A DNA stretch of 64,000 nucleotides from Physcomitrium patens (taxonomy: Eukaryota > Streptophyta > Bryopsida > Funariales > Funariaceae): the NCBI RefSeq assembly GCF_000002425.4, contig NC_037275.1:2160587-2224586 (forward strand), written 5' to 3'. Positions 32,562 through 43,705 of this stretch are shown piece by piece. The notes beneath the pieces were generated by a model. That model was not told the origin of the DNA and searched no databases. It worked only from the letters and a program-made list of their open reading frames with translations. The translations under genes were made by a program, and so were the position numbers. The first letter of the stretch is position 1, and each line of letters starts with the position of its first letter.

Positions 32562-34762
32562 ATCGAGATTATGGAGGTACAAAGGAGGAGGTACTCTCGC
32601 AAGATGAAGGTGCCTTTGATGCGAGTTTTATTGGTATATTGGAGAATAGAAATATTATGTATAAAAAAGTTGATGATTTTAAAAGAAAATAAAGAAAAAG
32701 ATTATATAATATTGAAGGATAATAATGCAAGTTAAGTACATTGCAAGATGATGAGAGGATTTTAGGTGTTTATGAAGAAAATGGACTGGAAGATTCATTG
32801 GAATTGATTACATCTATTGGGTTAGGGGATGATAATAAGATTGTTGAGATTCATTCAAGAGAGGTTTATACCATGCTTGAATCTTTTCAAGCACCAGGAG
32901 TCACTGTAGAGACGAGATATAAAACGGCAAATAAGAAGGTAAAGCCTGTTGCCGGACCATTACCAGAAGATTCTAAAGAACAAATGGAAGAAGCATCAAA
33001 AGAAGCAAGTTTAAGAGATCCAATGAGTATTGGACATCAGTTTACTAAAGAAACTTTTGAAGAATTGAAGATTGGTTCTGATGGTTCTTTATTACCGGAG
33101 AAAATTACTTGCTTCAAAAAGATGTTGGCTAAACAAGGTAGATCATTTGCCTTCGAATCTCATGAAATTGGGTGTGTGGATCCGAATATTATAACACCTA
33201 TGGTTATCTTCACTATACCGCATGTACCTTAGAATCTAAGACCGATTCTAGTACCGAGGGCACATTTACCTAAATTGGTGGAACTATTTAAAGAAAAGAT
33301 AAAGATGAAAATATTGGAACCTTCATTTGCGCCGTATTCTAGTCGATGGTTTACGGTACCTAAGAAGAATGGATCACTACGGTTTATTCAAGATATGCAA
33401 CCGGTGAATGCAGTAACTGTCGAAAATGCAGGAATTGGACCTATTGTGGATGAATTTACTGAGGCGTTTACTGGAAGGGCAATCTATTCAATGGGTGATT
33501 TGTATTCAGGTTATGATCAATTTCAACTTGCCGAAGGAAGTAGAGATATGACAACGATGAGGACATCGCTTGGATTGGTTAGAATGTGCACTCTTCCTCA
33601 AGGCGCGACCAACTCAGTTGCGCATATGATGAATGGGATGAATAAGGTATTGAGAGATTTTATTCCAGAAAAGACTATGCCTTTTCTGGATGATGTTTCT
33701 ATAAAAGGGTGCAGAGAAGGAGACAAGGATGAAACTTGAGATACTAAGGGGTGTCGCAAATATGTTGTTGATCATATACAAGATTGTGAAAAGATTTTAA
33801 CTCGGCTTGGAGAAGTTCATCTTAGATTATCGGATATGAAGTCCGTATTTGGAGTACGAGAGGTTGTAATTGTTGGACATTTATGTGGATCTTACCGAAG
33901 AAAACCAGATCCTACTAAAGTTGATGCAATTGGAAGGATGAAAGAGGATTGTGATTCTTTAACAGAGGTTCGTAGGTTTTTGGGTGCATGTGTATTTTAT
34001 CGAATCTAGATCCCTCATTATGCTCACATAGCGGATCCATTATATGAACTGTTACGCAAGGGTTACCGATTTAAATGGGAAGAAAGGCATATTCAGATAA
34101 TGCAAAGATTGAAGAAGTTATTGATGTTACCTCCAATATTGAGGAAGGTTGATTATAAGTACAATAAACAAGTGATTCTTATTGTGGACGCTAGTCGAAT
34201 TGCCATTGGATGGGCTGTGGATCAAGATGATTCAAATGGGAGTAGATTTGCAATTCGATTTAGGGCTAAAGTTTTAAGTATTCGTCAGCGTACATATTCA
34301 CAAGTGAAAAGAGGACTATGGGGAGTCGTTTCGGCTATGAAAGCTGAAAAGGACTATTTGATTGGATCAGTAGTAGTAATTGAAACAGATTGCTTACCAT
34401 TGCTTGGAATGATTATTAACTATTCAACGCCAGATATTGCGATGTTGAAATGGATTGCTTATATTAAGTCACTAAATCCAAAATTTAAGCATATTACTGG
34501 GAAAGACAATTTAGTAGTAGACATGCTATCTCGAGCAAGATACGAGACGGAGGACAAAATGGTTGAAGACATTGATGACGTCGGATTGAAATTCTATTCA
34601 ATATCAAATCTCAACAGAGAAGACAAGCTGTTTCTTGAAGAATCTTATGAAGGAGAATTATTGGATATTGGTCATTACTTGAATACCTTGACTAAGCAGG
34701 AGAATTGGTCTACAGAAAAATTCAAAAAAATAAGAAAAAAAGCATATGGATTTTTACTTTGA
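32562..34762 (+). pseudogene. RT and RNase H of E1
   Basis: The Pol frame (32741-33232, 33275-33739, 34100-34762) encodes RT: SSRWFTVPKKNGSLRFIQDM (about 33335-33395), AIYSMGDLYSGYDQFQL (first catalytic Asp), CTLPQGATNSVAHMM, and FLDDVSIKG (about 33686-33712), a Phe-Leu-Asp-Asp version of YxDD. RNase H has LIVDASRIAIGWAVD (34170-34215), KRGLWGVVSAMKAEKDYL (Glu changed to Gly) and IETDCLPLLGM (34380-34410), then HITGKDNLVVDMLSRARYE. Stops at 32690, 33230, 33737 and 34008 are shared exactly with X but absent from E5. Confidence 0.85.
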
Positions 34763-34859
34763 GATGGATTCTTATAGAAGAGACCAACGAAAGGAATTGG
34801 GATGCCACGACAAGTGATAGGCAAAAAGGAAGAAAAACTAAAATTATTAAAGGAGTTTC

Positions 34860-36038
34860 ATGATAGTTTATGGGTAAGGCATAGAGGAATCTGGGCTACT
34901 TTTGCTAAACATCCAGGAACGATATTGGTGGAAAAATATGTATCAAGATTTGCTCTCATTTGTAGAGTCATGTGAAATCTGTCAATCGTATTCTAATATC
35001 CGACATCGAGATGGTCTTCATCCTACGTATCCTCTGGCTATTCATTTTAAATGGGTTGTTGATTTGGTTATTATGCCGGTTGGATTATGGCAGATGAGAT
35101 ATTTGGTTTTAGCTCGTGAAGATTTATCAAATCAAGTAGAAGGAAGAGCATTGAGGACAAAATCTACAGAGGAGATTTGTAGGTTTTTGCTTGAAGATGT
35201 CATTTGCCGTTACGGGTGCGTAGGAAAAATCATTGCAGATCGTGGAGAATTAAATGCACAAGAAGCTCGTAAGTTCTTTGAAAAATGTGGAGTTAAACTA
35301 TCACTGACTACTGCTTATAATCCGGAAGGGAATACAAAAAGCGAACGCGGTCACCCACTGATTGTGAAAGCATTAGTTAAAGCTTGTAATAGGAAAGTTA
35401 AAGAGTGGCCACGACTTTTGTCATTTGCATTATGGGCTGATCGAACAACACATAGCTCGGTGACAGGATATATGCTAGTAGAACTTATGACAGGTCAAAA
35501 ACTAATTATGCCGATTAAAGAAAAGGTACTTACTTGGAGTATGCTACCATGGGAAGATGGATTGAGAAGAGAAGAACTTCTGGCTATTAGGATTCGACAA
35601 TTGGAGCAATGAACGGAAGATGTCCAGATAGCATTGGAAAGGTTAAAAAGAGCTAGGTTACAAAACAAGGCGCGATTTGATAAGCAACATCGATTGAGAC
35701 CAAAAGCAATCGAGGAAGGTGACTGGGTACTTGTTTATGACAATAGTCTAGATAATCAACATAGCATTTTGCAAAAATTTTCAAAACGTTGGTTTGGACC
35801 ATATGTGGTAACAACAGTTCATGATAATGCGACTTACTTGTTACGGGAGTTAGATGGTACAAAATTGAAAATACCAATTGCAGAGAAGCGAGTAAAAATA
35901 TTTAAACGAAGACACGCAGAGATGAATATGGAAGACCTTAATGAAGGTATAGAGATTCTGCAGCAAGAAGATGAAAGTGATTTGGATAATGAAGGTGACG
36001 AAGACGAATTGGACAAAGACATAGAGGATATATTCTGA
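34860..36038 (+). pseudogene. Integrase and GPY-type tail of E1
   Basis: A one-base indel near 34910 shifts the frame inside the zinc domain (HDSLWxxHRG...ERYWWKNMY, then CEICQSYSNIR). The core 34902-35612 has KWVVDLVIM (first Asp), IIADRGELNA (second Asp) and NTKSERGHPLIVKALV (Glu, 35 residues later). After a stop at 35610 the tail 35634-36038 encodes ARLQNKARFDKQHRLRPK, WVLVYDNSLDNQHS, WFGPYVVTTVHDNATYLLRE (a GPY/F-type module) and a very acidic C-terminus (EDESDLDNEGDEDELDKDIE). No chromodomain is present. Confidence 0.85.
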
Positions 36039-36086
36039 ATCAAACAACAATTGAGTAAATTAGTGCATACCGGAGGATACACAGGT

Positions 36087-36100
36087 TCAGAGGGGGTGGA
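36087..36100 (+). promoter_or_regulatory. Polypurine tract of E1
   Basis: CAGAGGGGGTGGA lies immediately before the 3' LTR. The same GGGGG-purine element precedes the 3' LTRs of X (40894-40907) and E5 (55927-55940) on the minus strand. It primes plus-strand DNA synthesis. Confidence 0.8.
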
Positions 36101-37550
36101 TGTCGTGTTACGAGTATACCTTGAAATTTTATAGAAAGGATACTTTTATTAATAGTCAATTTCCTCAAATATTGGGAGCAACGACCAACTCCAGTGCAAA
36201 TACTGAGTGGTCAAGTTCAGTCACTCCGTTACAGTCAGCCGGGGCATACTGAAATGCTCCATTTGATTCCAATAACGAGAGTCAGCAGGAAGGGAAAGGA
36301 CCAATTCACGCGACGGGTGAGCCTGGTTGGAAGAGCCAATGGGATCTAATTTCGAGAATCCAATCCGGGTCCTCTTACCCAATATGAGACCTAAATTGGT
36401 CAGGCAACCCAATGCAGTCTGATTAGAGGAAAATCCAGGTCTTACTATAGGTCCTCTTACCCAATATGAGACCTGTATTGATCGGGCAACCCAATGCAGT
36501 CTAATTACGGGAAAATCCAAGTCTACGGGCCTCAGCCAATCTGACGCAAAGGACCAATTTGATCCAATTACGGAGAAATCCGGGTCTTACTACTGGACTC
36601 TTATCCAATATGAGACCTGAATTGGTCGCGCGACTCAATGTGGTTTCGATTACGGGGTTCGATTCTATTTCAGGCTGTCCTATTCTCTGTGCCGTTTCAG
36701 GGAACGTTGTTTTCGGTAAATGGATTTCTTAAAGGTAAAAACGGAGGAGAAAGCTCTGATGGCGAGAGCCAATTTCAGATCCAAGCTTGACGGCGAGAGC
36801 CAATTTCGGATCCAAGCTTGACGGTGGGAGCCAATTCCGGATCTAAGACGGAAGATTGAAGAAATTCAGAGGATAAGGTTAGGGGGAGGTTTTTTTTTTC
36901 AGAGTAGAGAGGGGGGGGGGTTTTTTTTGGATCAAGGAGCTAGCTTCAAGCTTTTTTCAATGTAACTAGTTCGGTTTTCATTGGAGGTTTTTGGAGATTA
37001 AGGGAATTGGAGAGGAGCTTCATGCTTCAGGTCGGGGAAGAAAAGACGGAGAATTGGATTTTTCTTCTTCATAGAGTTTTGGCAAGACTGAAGTAATTGT
37101 TGCTGAAGTCAATGTTGTAATGGTGAATCGGGATTTTTAATGAAGTGGGTGTGATCACTCCTGACTGTTTTGTGAAATCGAGTTACGTCTGTGATTGAAG
37201 GATTAAAAGGGTGTCTATAGGATTGAGTATGTGGAGTGAATAAAATTTATTGGGCTAATCTAACAAGATAGTCAGTGGATACAAGATTGTAAGTACAAAG
37301 CGGTATCGAAGATTAGCAGATTGGGTTGTTCGGGGTTCTCTGTAACGTCTACAGACCTACCGGCTGGGACAAAAGGGACTTCGACAAACAGTCGAAGGGC
37401 ATCCGTATAGATTTATGGTGTATTTTTGCAGTCGTTTATATTCCAGCAGTCAAAAACTGATAGACTGCTTGATTATTGGCGAATCTCCCTACTACCTTCT
37501 ACAGCCAGACGTCCGACGCATTTTCGAGCAGGAAAGCACATAATACGACA
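36101..37550 (+). repeat. 3' LTR of E1
   Basis: Begins TGTCGTGTTACGAG (with a 5-base deletion inside the terminal palindrome relative to the 5' LTR) and ends ATAATACGACA. It is followed by ACGG and the resumed G3 integrase. Confidence 0.95.
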
Positions 37551-38058
37551 ACGGTATCCTATGTAAGATCTTAACAAAGACTATTTCAAGAGTGGGAACC
37601 ATTTGGGACACTAAATTATTTGCAACTTTATGGGCGTACCATATTACGTATAAAGCAACTACCAATTCTACTCCTTTTCAATTGGTATACAGTCAAGAGG
37701 CAATTCTACCAATTGAACTGGAGGTCTAAAGTTTACAAATTATGTTGGATGAATATATGGGAGCCAGAGAATCTCTTCAATATAGGTTAGTCCAATTGGA
37801 GAAATTGGATGAAGTTAGGACTATGGCTCTCATGATCATGGAAGTTATACAACGCCGTAGAAAGAGTTATTACAACAGTAAGTTATGGTCAAAATATTTT
37901 ATGCCAAATGAACTGGTGCTACTTTATGATATTCGCTTTAACGATTTTTTTGGTAAATTTCAAGTACAATAGCATGGGCCATATCGGGTGGTGGAAGGTT
38001 TCTCTAATCGTTTCGTTCAATTAGAAGTTTTTTTGGGAACCCGCTTCACAACACGCGT
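37551..38058 (+). pseudogene. Integrase C-terminal part of G3, right of E1
   Basis: Continues the frame broken at 28662: GILCKILTKTIS-like start, GTIWDTKLFATLWAYHITYK, TPFQLVYSQEAILPIELEV, then 37742-37972 and HGPYRVVEGFSNRFVQLE (a GPY/F-type tail, about 37975-38030). It is cut by the LTR of X at 38059, preceded by GCGT. Confidence 0.85.
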
Positions 38059-40893
38059 TGTCATATTACATGCTTTCCTACTCAAGAATGCACCGAGATT
38101 TTGGCTGTAGAAGGTAGTGTGGAGATTCGCTAATATTCCAATAATTTATCGGTTTTTTGACTGTTAGAATATAAACAACTATAAGAATATATCGTAAATC
38201 TATACGGATGTCCTTTGACTGCTCGCCAAAATCCTTTTTGCCCCAGCCGATAGGTCTTTAGACGTTACAAAGAACCCCAAACAACCCAAACTGCTAATCT
38301 TCGATACCGCTTTATACTCACGATCTTGTATCCACTGACTGTCTTGTTAGATTAATCCAATAAATTTCATTCACTCCGCATACTCAATCCTATAGACACC
38401 CTTTTAATTCTTCATGACAGACGTAACTCGATTTCACAAAATAGTCAAGAGCAATCACACTCACTTCATTAAAAATCCAGATTCCAGTACAACACTTCGA
38501 CTATTCAGCAACGATTGCCTCAGTCTTCTCAAAATCCTATGAAGAAAAAAAAACTCCAATTCTTTGTCTTTTTTCCCCGCCCCGAAGCATGAAGCTAGCT
38601 CTCCGACCCTTCTCAAACCTTATTCCCTCCCAAAAAACCTTCATTTCTTAACCTATCCTCTTCTTTAATCCTAATTCTCTCTTCTTTCAAATCCTAGCCT
38701 CTGAATTTCTTCAATCTTCCATCTTGGATCCGAAATTGGCTCCTGCCGTTGTCGTATTACGTGTTGTCTTATTCGGGAATACACTAGGTATCTGGCTATG
38801 GAAGGTATAGTTGTTTTTGCAAATAACAAAGAAATCCTAATAGATTTTATCCATGTATGAAGAATATAATTAAAATATCAATTTCCAAGTATTTAAAAAC
38901 ACTCCTCATAGTCATTTTAACCATACAATATTCCAATTGCTTTATTTCTTTTATAATTAAGTTATTTTTGTTTTTCTTAACAAGCCCTAATCCTAGCTAG
39001 TGAGCTTTGACAAGCTGTAACTTTTGATCCAACCGTCCACTTAGTGTGAAATTTTGTACCTAAATACCAATATAAGCCTTCTATATGCTCAGAAAATTTC
39101 AGCCTAATCCAACTTACAAATTGCAAGAAAACGCCCAAAAACCGCACTGATGACACTCGGCCGCAACCTTGAAATTTGATGTAAAAACTCCAGAAGTGAT
39201 TTCTCCTTTGTCAACTGTTAACTCCAGCTCAAAATTGAATAGCCGCTTGATCTCCAAATCTTCTATTACCAAGCCAAAAATTACGTCGATTCAACTAGTA
39301 GATCTTCAGATATTACAGAAATCCTATCCAACCCTAGACTGCCAACTTCCGACAACCCTTTGTACTAAAACTCAGATATCTCTTGATTGCATTGTTAGAT
39401 TAACACAAATTTTTGTATACATTTAGCACACCCAACTATCCAGACAATATTAAATTTTGACCCATAGATGCTACACGACTTGTACAAACCGATTGACAAT
39501 GCAAACCATCAATGTTTTATATAAAATCCGAAACACCAAAATAAACACTGACTTTGAGCAGCGATTGCTCTCCCCTCACAATCCTAATGAAACCAAACTA
39601 GTGACCTTGAAAAGAACTTGAAGCTAGTTCTTCGATCCAAAAATCCCATCTGAAAAACCCCCCCCCCCATTTCTTAACCTTCTTCCCCTTTAACCCTAAT
39701 TCTCCCCTCTTTCAAACCCTAGCCTCTGAATTTCTTCAATCTTCCATCTTGGATCTGAAATTGGCTCTTGCCGTCAGAGCTTTCTCCTCCGTTTTTACCT
39801 TTAAGAGATCCATTTACCGAAAACAACGTTCTCTGAAACGGCACAGAGAACAGGACAGCCTGAAACAGAATCGAAATCCCATAATCGTGACCACATTGAG
39901 TCGCTCGACCAATTCAGGTCTCATATTGGCTAAGAATCCAGTAATAAGATCCAGATGTTCCCATAATTAGATCAAATTGGTCCTTCACGTCAGATTGGCT
40001 GAGACCCGTAGTAAGACCTAGATTTTTTGGTAATTAGACTGCATTGGGTTGCTCGATCAATTGAGGTCTCATATTGGGTAAGAGGACCCGGATTGGATTC
40101 TTGAAATTGGATCCAATTGGCTCTTCGAACTAGGCTCACCCGTCGTGTAAATTGGTCCTTTTCCTTCTTGCTGACTCCCATTATTGGAATCGAATGGAGC
40201 ATTTCAGTATGCCCCGGCTGACTCTAACGGGGTGAGTGAACCTAGCCTCTCAGTATTTGCACTCGAGTTGGTCGTTGCTCCCAATATTCGAGGTAACTGA
40301 ACATTAATAAAAATCCTCTTCCTTTATATTTTCACAGTATACTCGTGTTACAACACGACACCGTCAGAGCTTTCTCCTCCGTTTTTACCTTTAAGAGATC
40401 TTTTTACCGAAAGGACGTTCCCGGAACAGCAGAAAGGACGGAACAGCCTGAAACGGAATCGGAACCCCCGTAATCGAAACCACATTGACTCGCTCGACCA
40501 ATTCAGGTCTCATATTGGCTAAGAGGCTCATAAAAAGATGTGGATGTTCCCGTAATTGGACCGCATTGGGTTGCCCGACCAATTCAGGTCTCATATTGGA
40601 TAAGAGGCCCGTAGTAAGACTTGGATTGGATGTCTTGAAATTAGATCCAATTGGCTGTTCGAACCAGGTTTACCCATCGTTGAATTGGTCCTTTTCCTTT
40701 CTACTGACTCCCATTATTGGAATCGAACGAAGCATTTCAGTATGCCCCGGCTTACTGTAATGGGATGACTAACCCTGGCCTCTCAATATTTGCACTGGAA
40801 TTGGTCGTTGCTCCCAATATTCGAGGTAACTGAACATTAACAAAAGTCCCCTATCTTTATATTTTCACGGTATACTTGTGTTACAACATGACA
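38059..40893 (-). repeat. 3' LTR of family A element X, interrupted by a solo LTR
   Basis: Minus-oriented LTR in two pieces, 38059-38749 and 40361-40893, separated by solo LTR b. It ends next to a minus-strand polypurine tract and integrase tail, so it is a 3' LTR. Without the insert it is about 1,220 bp. It begins TGTCATATTACATGC (one transition from the family end) and is preceded by GCGT in G3. Confidence 0.85.
38750..40360 (-). repeat. Family A solo LTR 'b' with exact CCGT target duplication
   Basis: 1,611 bp, from TGTCGTATTACGTG to GTTACAACACGACA, flanked by CCGT at 38746-38749 and 40361-40364. No internal sequence remains, so it is a solo LTR from recombination between two LTRs. It is a longer subtype: about 38820-39640 holds sequence not found in E1 or E5, including GAGCTTTGACAAGCTGTAAC. 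The rest aligns with the standard LTR. The same subtype is seen at 54328-54595 plus 63240-64000. Confidence 0.9.
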
Positions 40894-41582
40894 TCTTCCC
40901 CCTCTGAACATGTGCATCATCCGGTATGCACCAATTTACCCAATTGTTGTTTGATTTAGAATATATTCTCTACGTCTTTGTCCAGTTCGTCTTCGTCACC
41001 TTCATTATCCAATTCATTCTCATCTTCTTGCTGCAGAATCTCTATACCTTCATAAAGGTCTTCCATAATGATCTCTGCGTGTCTTCATTTAAATATTTTA
41101 ACTCGCTTCCTTGCAATTGATATTTTTAATTTTGTACCATCTAACTCCCGTAATGTTTAATTCAGATTATCATAAACAGTTGTTACTACATATGGTCCAA
41201 ACCAACGTTTTAAAAATTTCCGCAAAGTACTATGTTGATTATCTAGACTATTGTCAAAAACAACTACCCAGTCACCTTTCTCGATTGTTTTAGGTCTCAA
41301 TCGATGTTGCTTATCAAATCGCGCCTTGTTTTGTAACCTTGCTCTTTTTAACCTTTCCAATGCTATCTGCACATCTTCCATCTTTGCTCGAATTGTCGAA
41401 TCTTAATAATCAGAAGTTCTTCTCTTGACAATCCATCTTCCCATGGTAGCATACTCCAAGTAAGTACCCTTTTTTCAATCGGCAAAATTGGTTTTCGACC
41501 TGTCATAAGTTCTACACGCATATATCCTGTCACCAAACTATGTGTTGTTCGATCAGCCCATAATACAAATGACAAAAGCCGT
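40894..41582 (-). pseudogene. 3' internal part of X: integrase tail and part of core
   Basis: On the minus strand from 41582: integrase core end (SFVLWADRTTHSLVTGYM), PWEDGLSREELL, the ARLQNKARFDKQHRLRPK segment, WFGPYVVTTV, the acidic end and the polypurine tract at 40907-40894. The left end of the integrase sequence (41582) is the same position at which the opposite-strand X half ends at 47889, and both carry the 4 bases ACGG/CCGT. So this is the missing 3' part of X, inverted. Confidence 0.8.
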
Positions 41583-42840
41583 TGTCGTGTTGTAACACGA
41601 GTATACCGTGAAAATATAAAGAAATGAGACTTTTATTAATGTTCAATTACCTCGAATATTTGGAGCAACGACCAACTCCAGTGCAAATACTGAGTGGCCA
41701 GGTTCAGTCACCCCGTTACAGTCAACCGGGGCATACTGAAATGCTCCATTCGATTCCAATAACGGGAGTCAGCAGGAAGAGAAAGGATCAATTCACACGA
41801 CAGATGAGCCTGGTTTGAAGAGCCAATTGGATCCAATTTCAAGAATCCAATCCGGATCTTCTTACCCAATATGAGACCTGAATTGGCCGGGCAACCCAAT
41901 GCAGTCTAATTATGGAAAAATCCAGGTCTTACTATGGGCCTAATCCAATCTGACGCAAAGGACCAATTTGATCCAATTACGAGGACATCCAGGTCTTACT
42001 ACTGGATTCTTAGCCAATATGAGACCTGAATTGGTCGGGCGACTCAATGTGGTCCCGATTACGGGGTTTCGATTTTGTTTCACGTTGTCCAGTTCTTTGT
42101 GCCGTTTCAAAGAACGTTGTTTTCGATAAAAGGATCTCTTAAAGGTAAAAACGGAAGAGAAGCTCTGATGGCGAGAGCCACTTTCGAATCCAAGCTCTGA
42201 CGGTGGGAGCCAATTTCGGATCGAAGACGGAAGATTGAAGAAATTCAGAGGATAAGGTTAGGGGAGGGAATAAGTTTTTGGGGAGGTTTTGAAGGATGGG
42301 AGAGAGCTAGCTTCATGCTTCGGGCGGAGAAAGAAGAAAGAGAATTGGATTTTTTTTTTTCATAGGATTTTGGGAAGACTGAGGCAATCGTTGCTGAAGT
42401 CAGTGTTGTAATGGTGAGTCGGGATTTTTAATGAAGTGGGTTTGATTGCTCTTAACTGTTTTGTGAAATCGAGTTACGACTGTCACGAAAAATTAAAAGG
42501 GTGTCTATAGGATTGAATATGCGGAGTGAATGAAATTTACTGGGTTAATCTAACGAGACAGTCAGTGGATACAAGATCTTGAGTATAAAGCGATATCGAA
42601 GATTAGCAGTTTGGAGTGTTCAGGGTTCTCTGTAATGTCTAGAGACCTACCGGCTGGGACAAAAAGGACTTCGGCGAGCAGTCAAAGGGCATCCGTATAG
42701 ATTTAAGATATATTCTTGGAGTCGTTTATATTCCAACAGTCAAAAACTGATAGACTACTTGACTATTGGCGAATCTCCATACTACCTTCTACAGCCAGAC
42801 GTCCAGCGCATTCTCGAGTAGGAAAGCATGTAATACGACA
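41583..42840 (+). repeat. Family A LTR joining the two halves of X (probable hybrid)
   Basis: 1,258 bp, TGTCGTGTTGTAACACG to GTAATACGACA, followed by a tRNA-Trp PBS, so it serves as 5' LTR of the (+) half. Its left flank, however, is CCGT plus inverted X integrase rather than a G3 flank. In an inversion model its left part comes from the element inserted in X and its right part from the original X 5' LTR. The length is close to the LTR at 47890-49926 without its insert (1,256 bp). Confidence 0.8.
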
Positions 42841-42844
42841 TAAG

Positions 42845-42860
42845 TGGTGAATCCGACGTG
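42845..42860 (+). promoter_or_regulatory. Primer-binding site of X, tRNA-Trp
   Basis: TGGTGAATCCGACGTG, one transition from the exact tRNA-Trp complement, four bases after the LTR. Confidence 0.75.
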
Positions 42861-42910
42861 AAAGCTTGAGATGGAAGGTATTGGATTTCGGTTGATTTTA
42901 TCTTTATTTT

Positions 42911-43700
42911 ATGGAAAACGAAAATAAAAATTTTGAAGGATTTTTGAGAGGAGTTTCTGGTAGGGATTCTTCTAAAGGACAAGATATGCACATGGATCCA
43001 TCTATTGCTAGTATGTTTCAAGCCTTCTCATTATCAATGCAGCAACAGCAAAGCAATGATCAAAAGGAAGCTTTGGCAACCAAAGCATTGCAAGCAATGG
43101 TCAATAAAATTGATCAATTTGATGGAAGGAATATTTCAAGGTATTTAAGATGTTATGTTCGTGAAATGGAATTAAATCGGATTTTTGAGAAGAAAATGGT
43201 TGAATTATTTGGACTTGCCACGATACCGAAGATAAGAGACCATATTACATCGATTACAGATCGTTATGGGAATTCATGGGAGGTTTCTCACATGCACTGA
43301 AAGACGAATATTTCTTGGAAGATTTTGATCGCGTTACTAAAAAGCTGTTTCAGGAATGGATTGAACGGCCAAATAAGAATTTGCGAGCAACAGAGCTACT
43401 AAGAGAATTTGAGAGGCAGTACTCTCAATTGTCACAGGTAGAAAAATTGACATTGAAGCCAAACCAAGTTGTTCTATTTCTTCAAGCTGCTGATGGAGAA
43501 TTGCAAGGAAAATTGGAACTCCTTCTTGAAGACAAAGAAGAAGATGAAGGATTGACAACAAAGTAGAAGAACGTTGAAGATGCGGAGGAGTTGCTTACAA
43601 AAAGAGAAAGGAGGAAGGATAGGAGTAATATTCTGAAAACAGTACAAGCACCCAAAGCTCCAATACGTACAACACCACCAACAATGCCTACAGTTCAACC
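42911..43700 (+). pseudogene. Gag of X, 5' part
   Basis: MENENKNFEGFLRGVSG start, Gln run intact (five Gln codons), helical capsid-like region and linker as in E1 but with many differences (IFEKKMVELFGL against VSEKKMAALFGL). A one-base loss near 43282 and a stop at 43564 break it. It ends abruptly at 43700 in the Pro/Thr stretch; the Gag C-terminus and zinc knuckle (about 230 bp relative to E1) are deleted. Confidence 0.8.
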
Positions 43701-43705
43701 AAGCC

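Larger units (their letters stand above)
28663..37550 (+). mobile_element. Family A Ty3/gypsy element E1, structurally complete
   Basis: 8,888 bp: LTR 1,455 bp, internal 5,983 bp, LTR 1,450 bp. It lies in G3 integrase with a 4-bp target duplication (ATGG left, ACGG right; the T/C difference is a transition at a CpG). Order: tRNA-Trp PBS, gag, zinc knuckle, protease, RT, RNase H, integrase, GPY-type tail, polypurine tract. LTRs differ at about 9 of 215 compared bases, so it is not recent. The coding region has several nonsense codons. The RT phrase LRFIQDMQPVN and integrase phrase LAREDLSNQVEGRAL are, from memory, typical of fungal-type elements rather than common plant clades. Confidence 0.9.
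22065..38058 (+). mobile_element. Family B Ty3/gypsy element G3, split by E1
   Basis: Components: 5' LTR 22065-22804, PBS, gag, protease, RT, RNase H, integrase to 28662, then (after E1) the rest of integrase at 37551-38058. The reading resumes across E1 in the integrase at Glu-Lys-Thr-Asn-Gly, proving one interrupted element. At 38058 it is cut again by the family A element X; its 3' LTR should lie beyond the window. There is no chromodomain before that point. Integrase phrases such as EKWGIDFVGPI and TKWVEA resemble non-chromodomain plant gypsy lineages. Frames are broken throughout. Confidence 0.8.

Noticed and set aside
28663..37550. An env-like third reading frame making E1 a retrovirus
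   Set aside because: No reading frame or gap exists between the integrase tail (36038) and the polypurine tract (36087).
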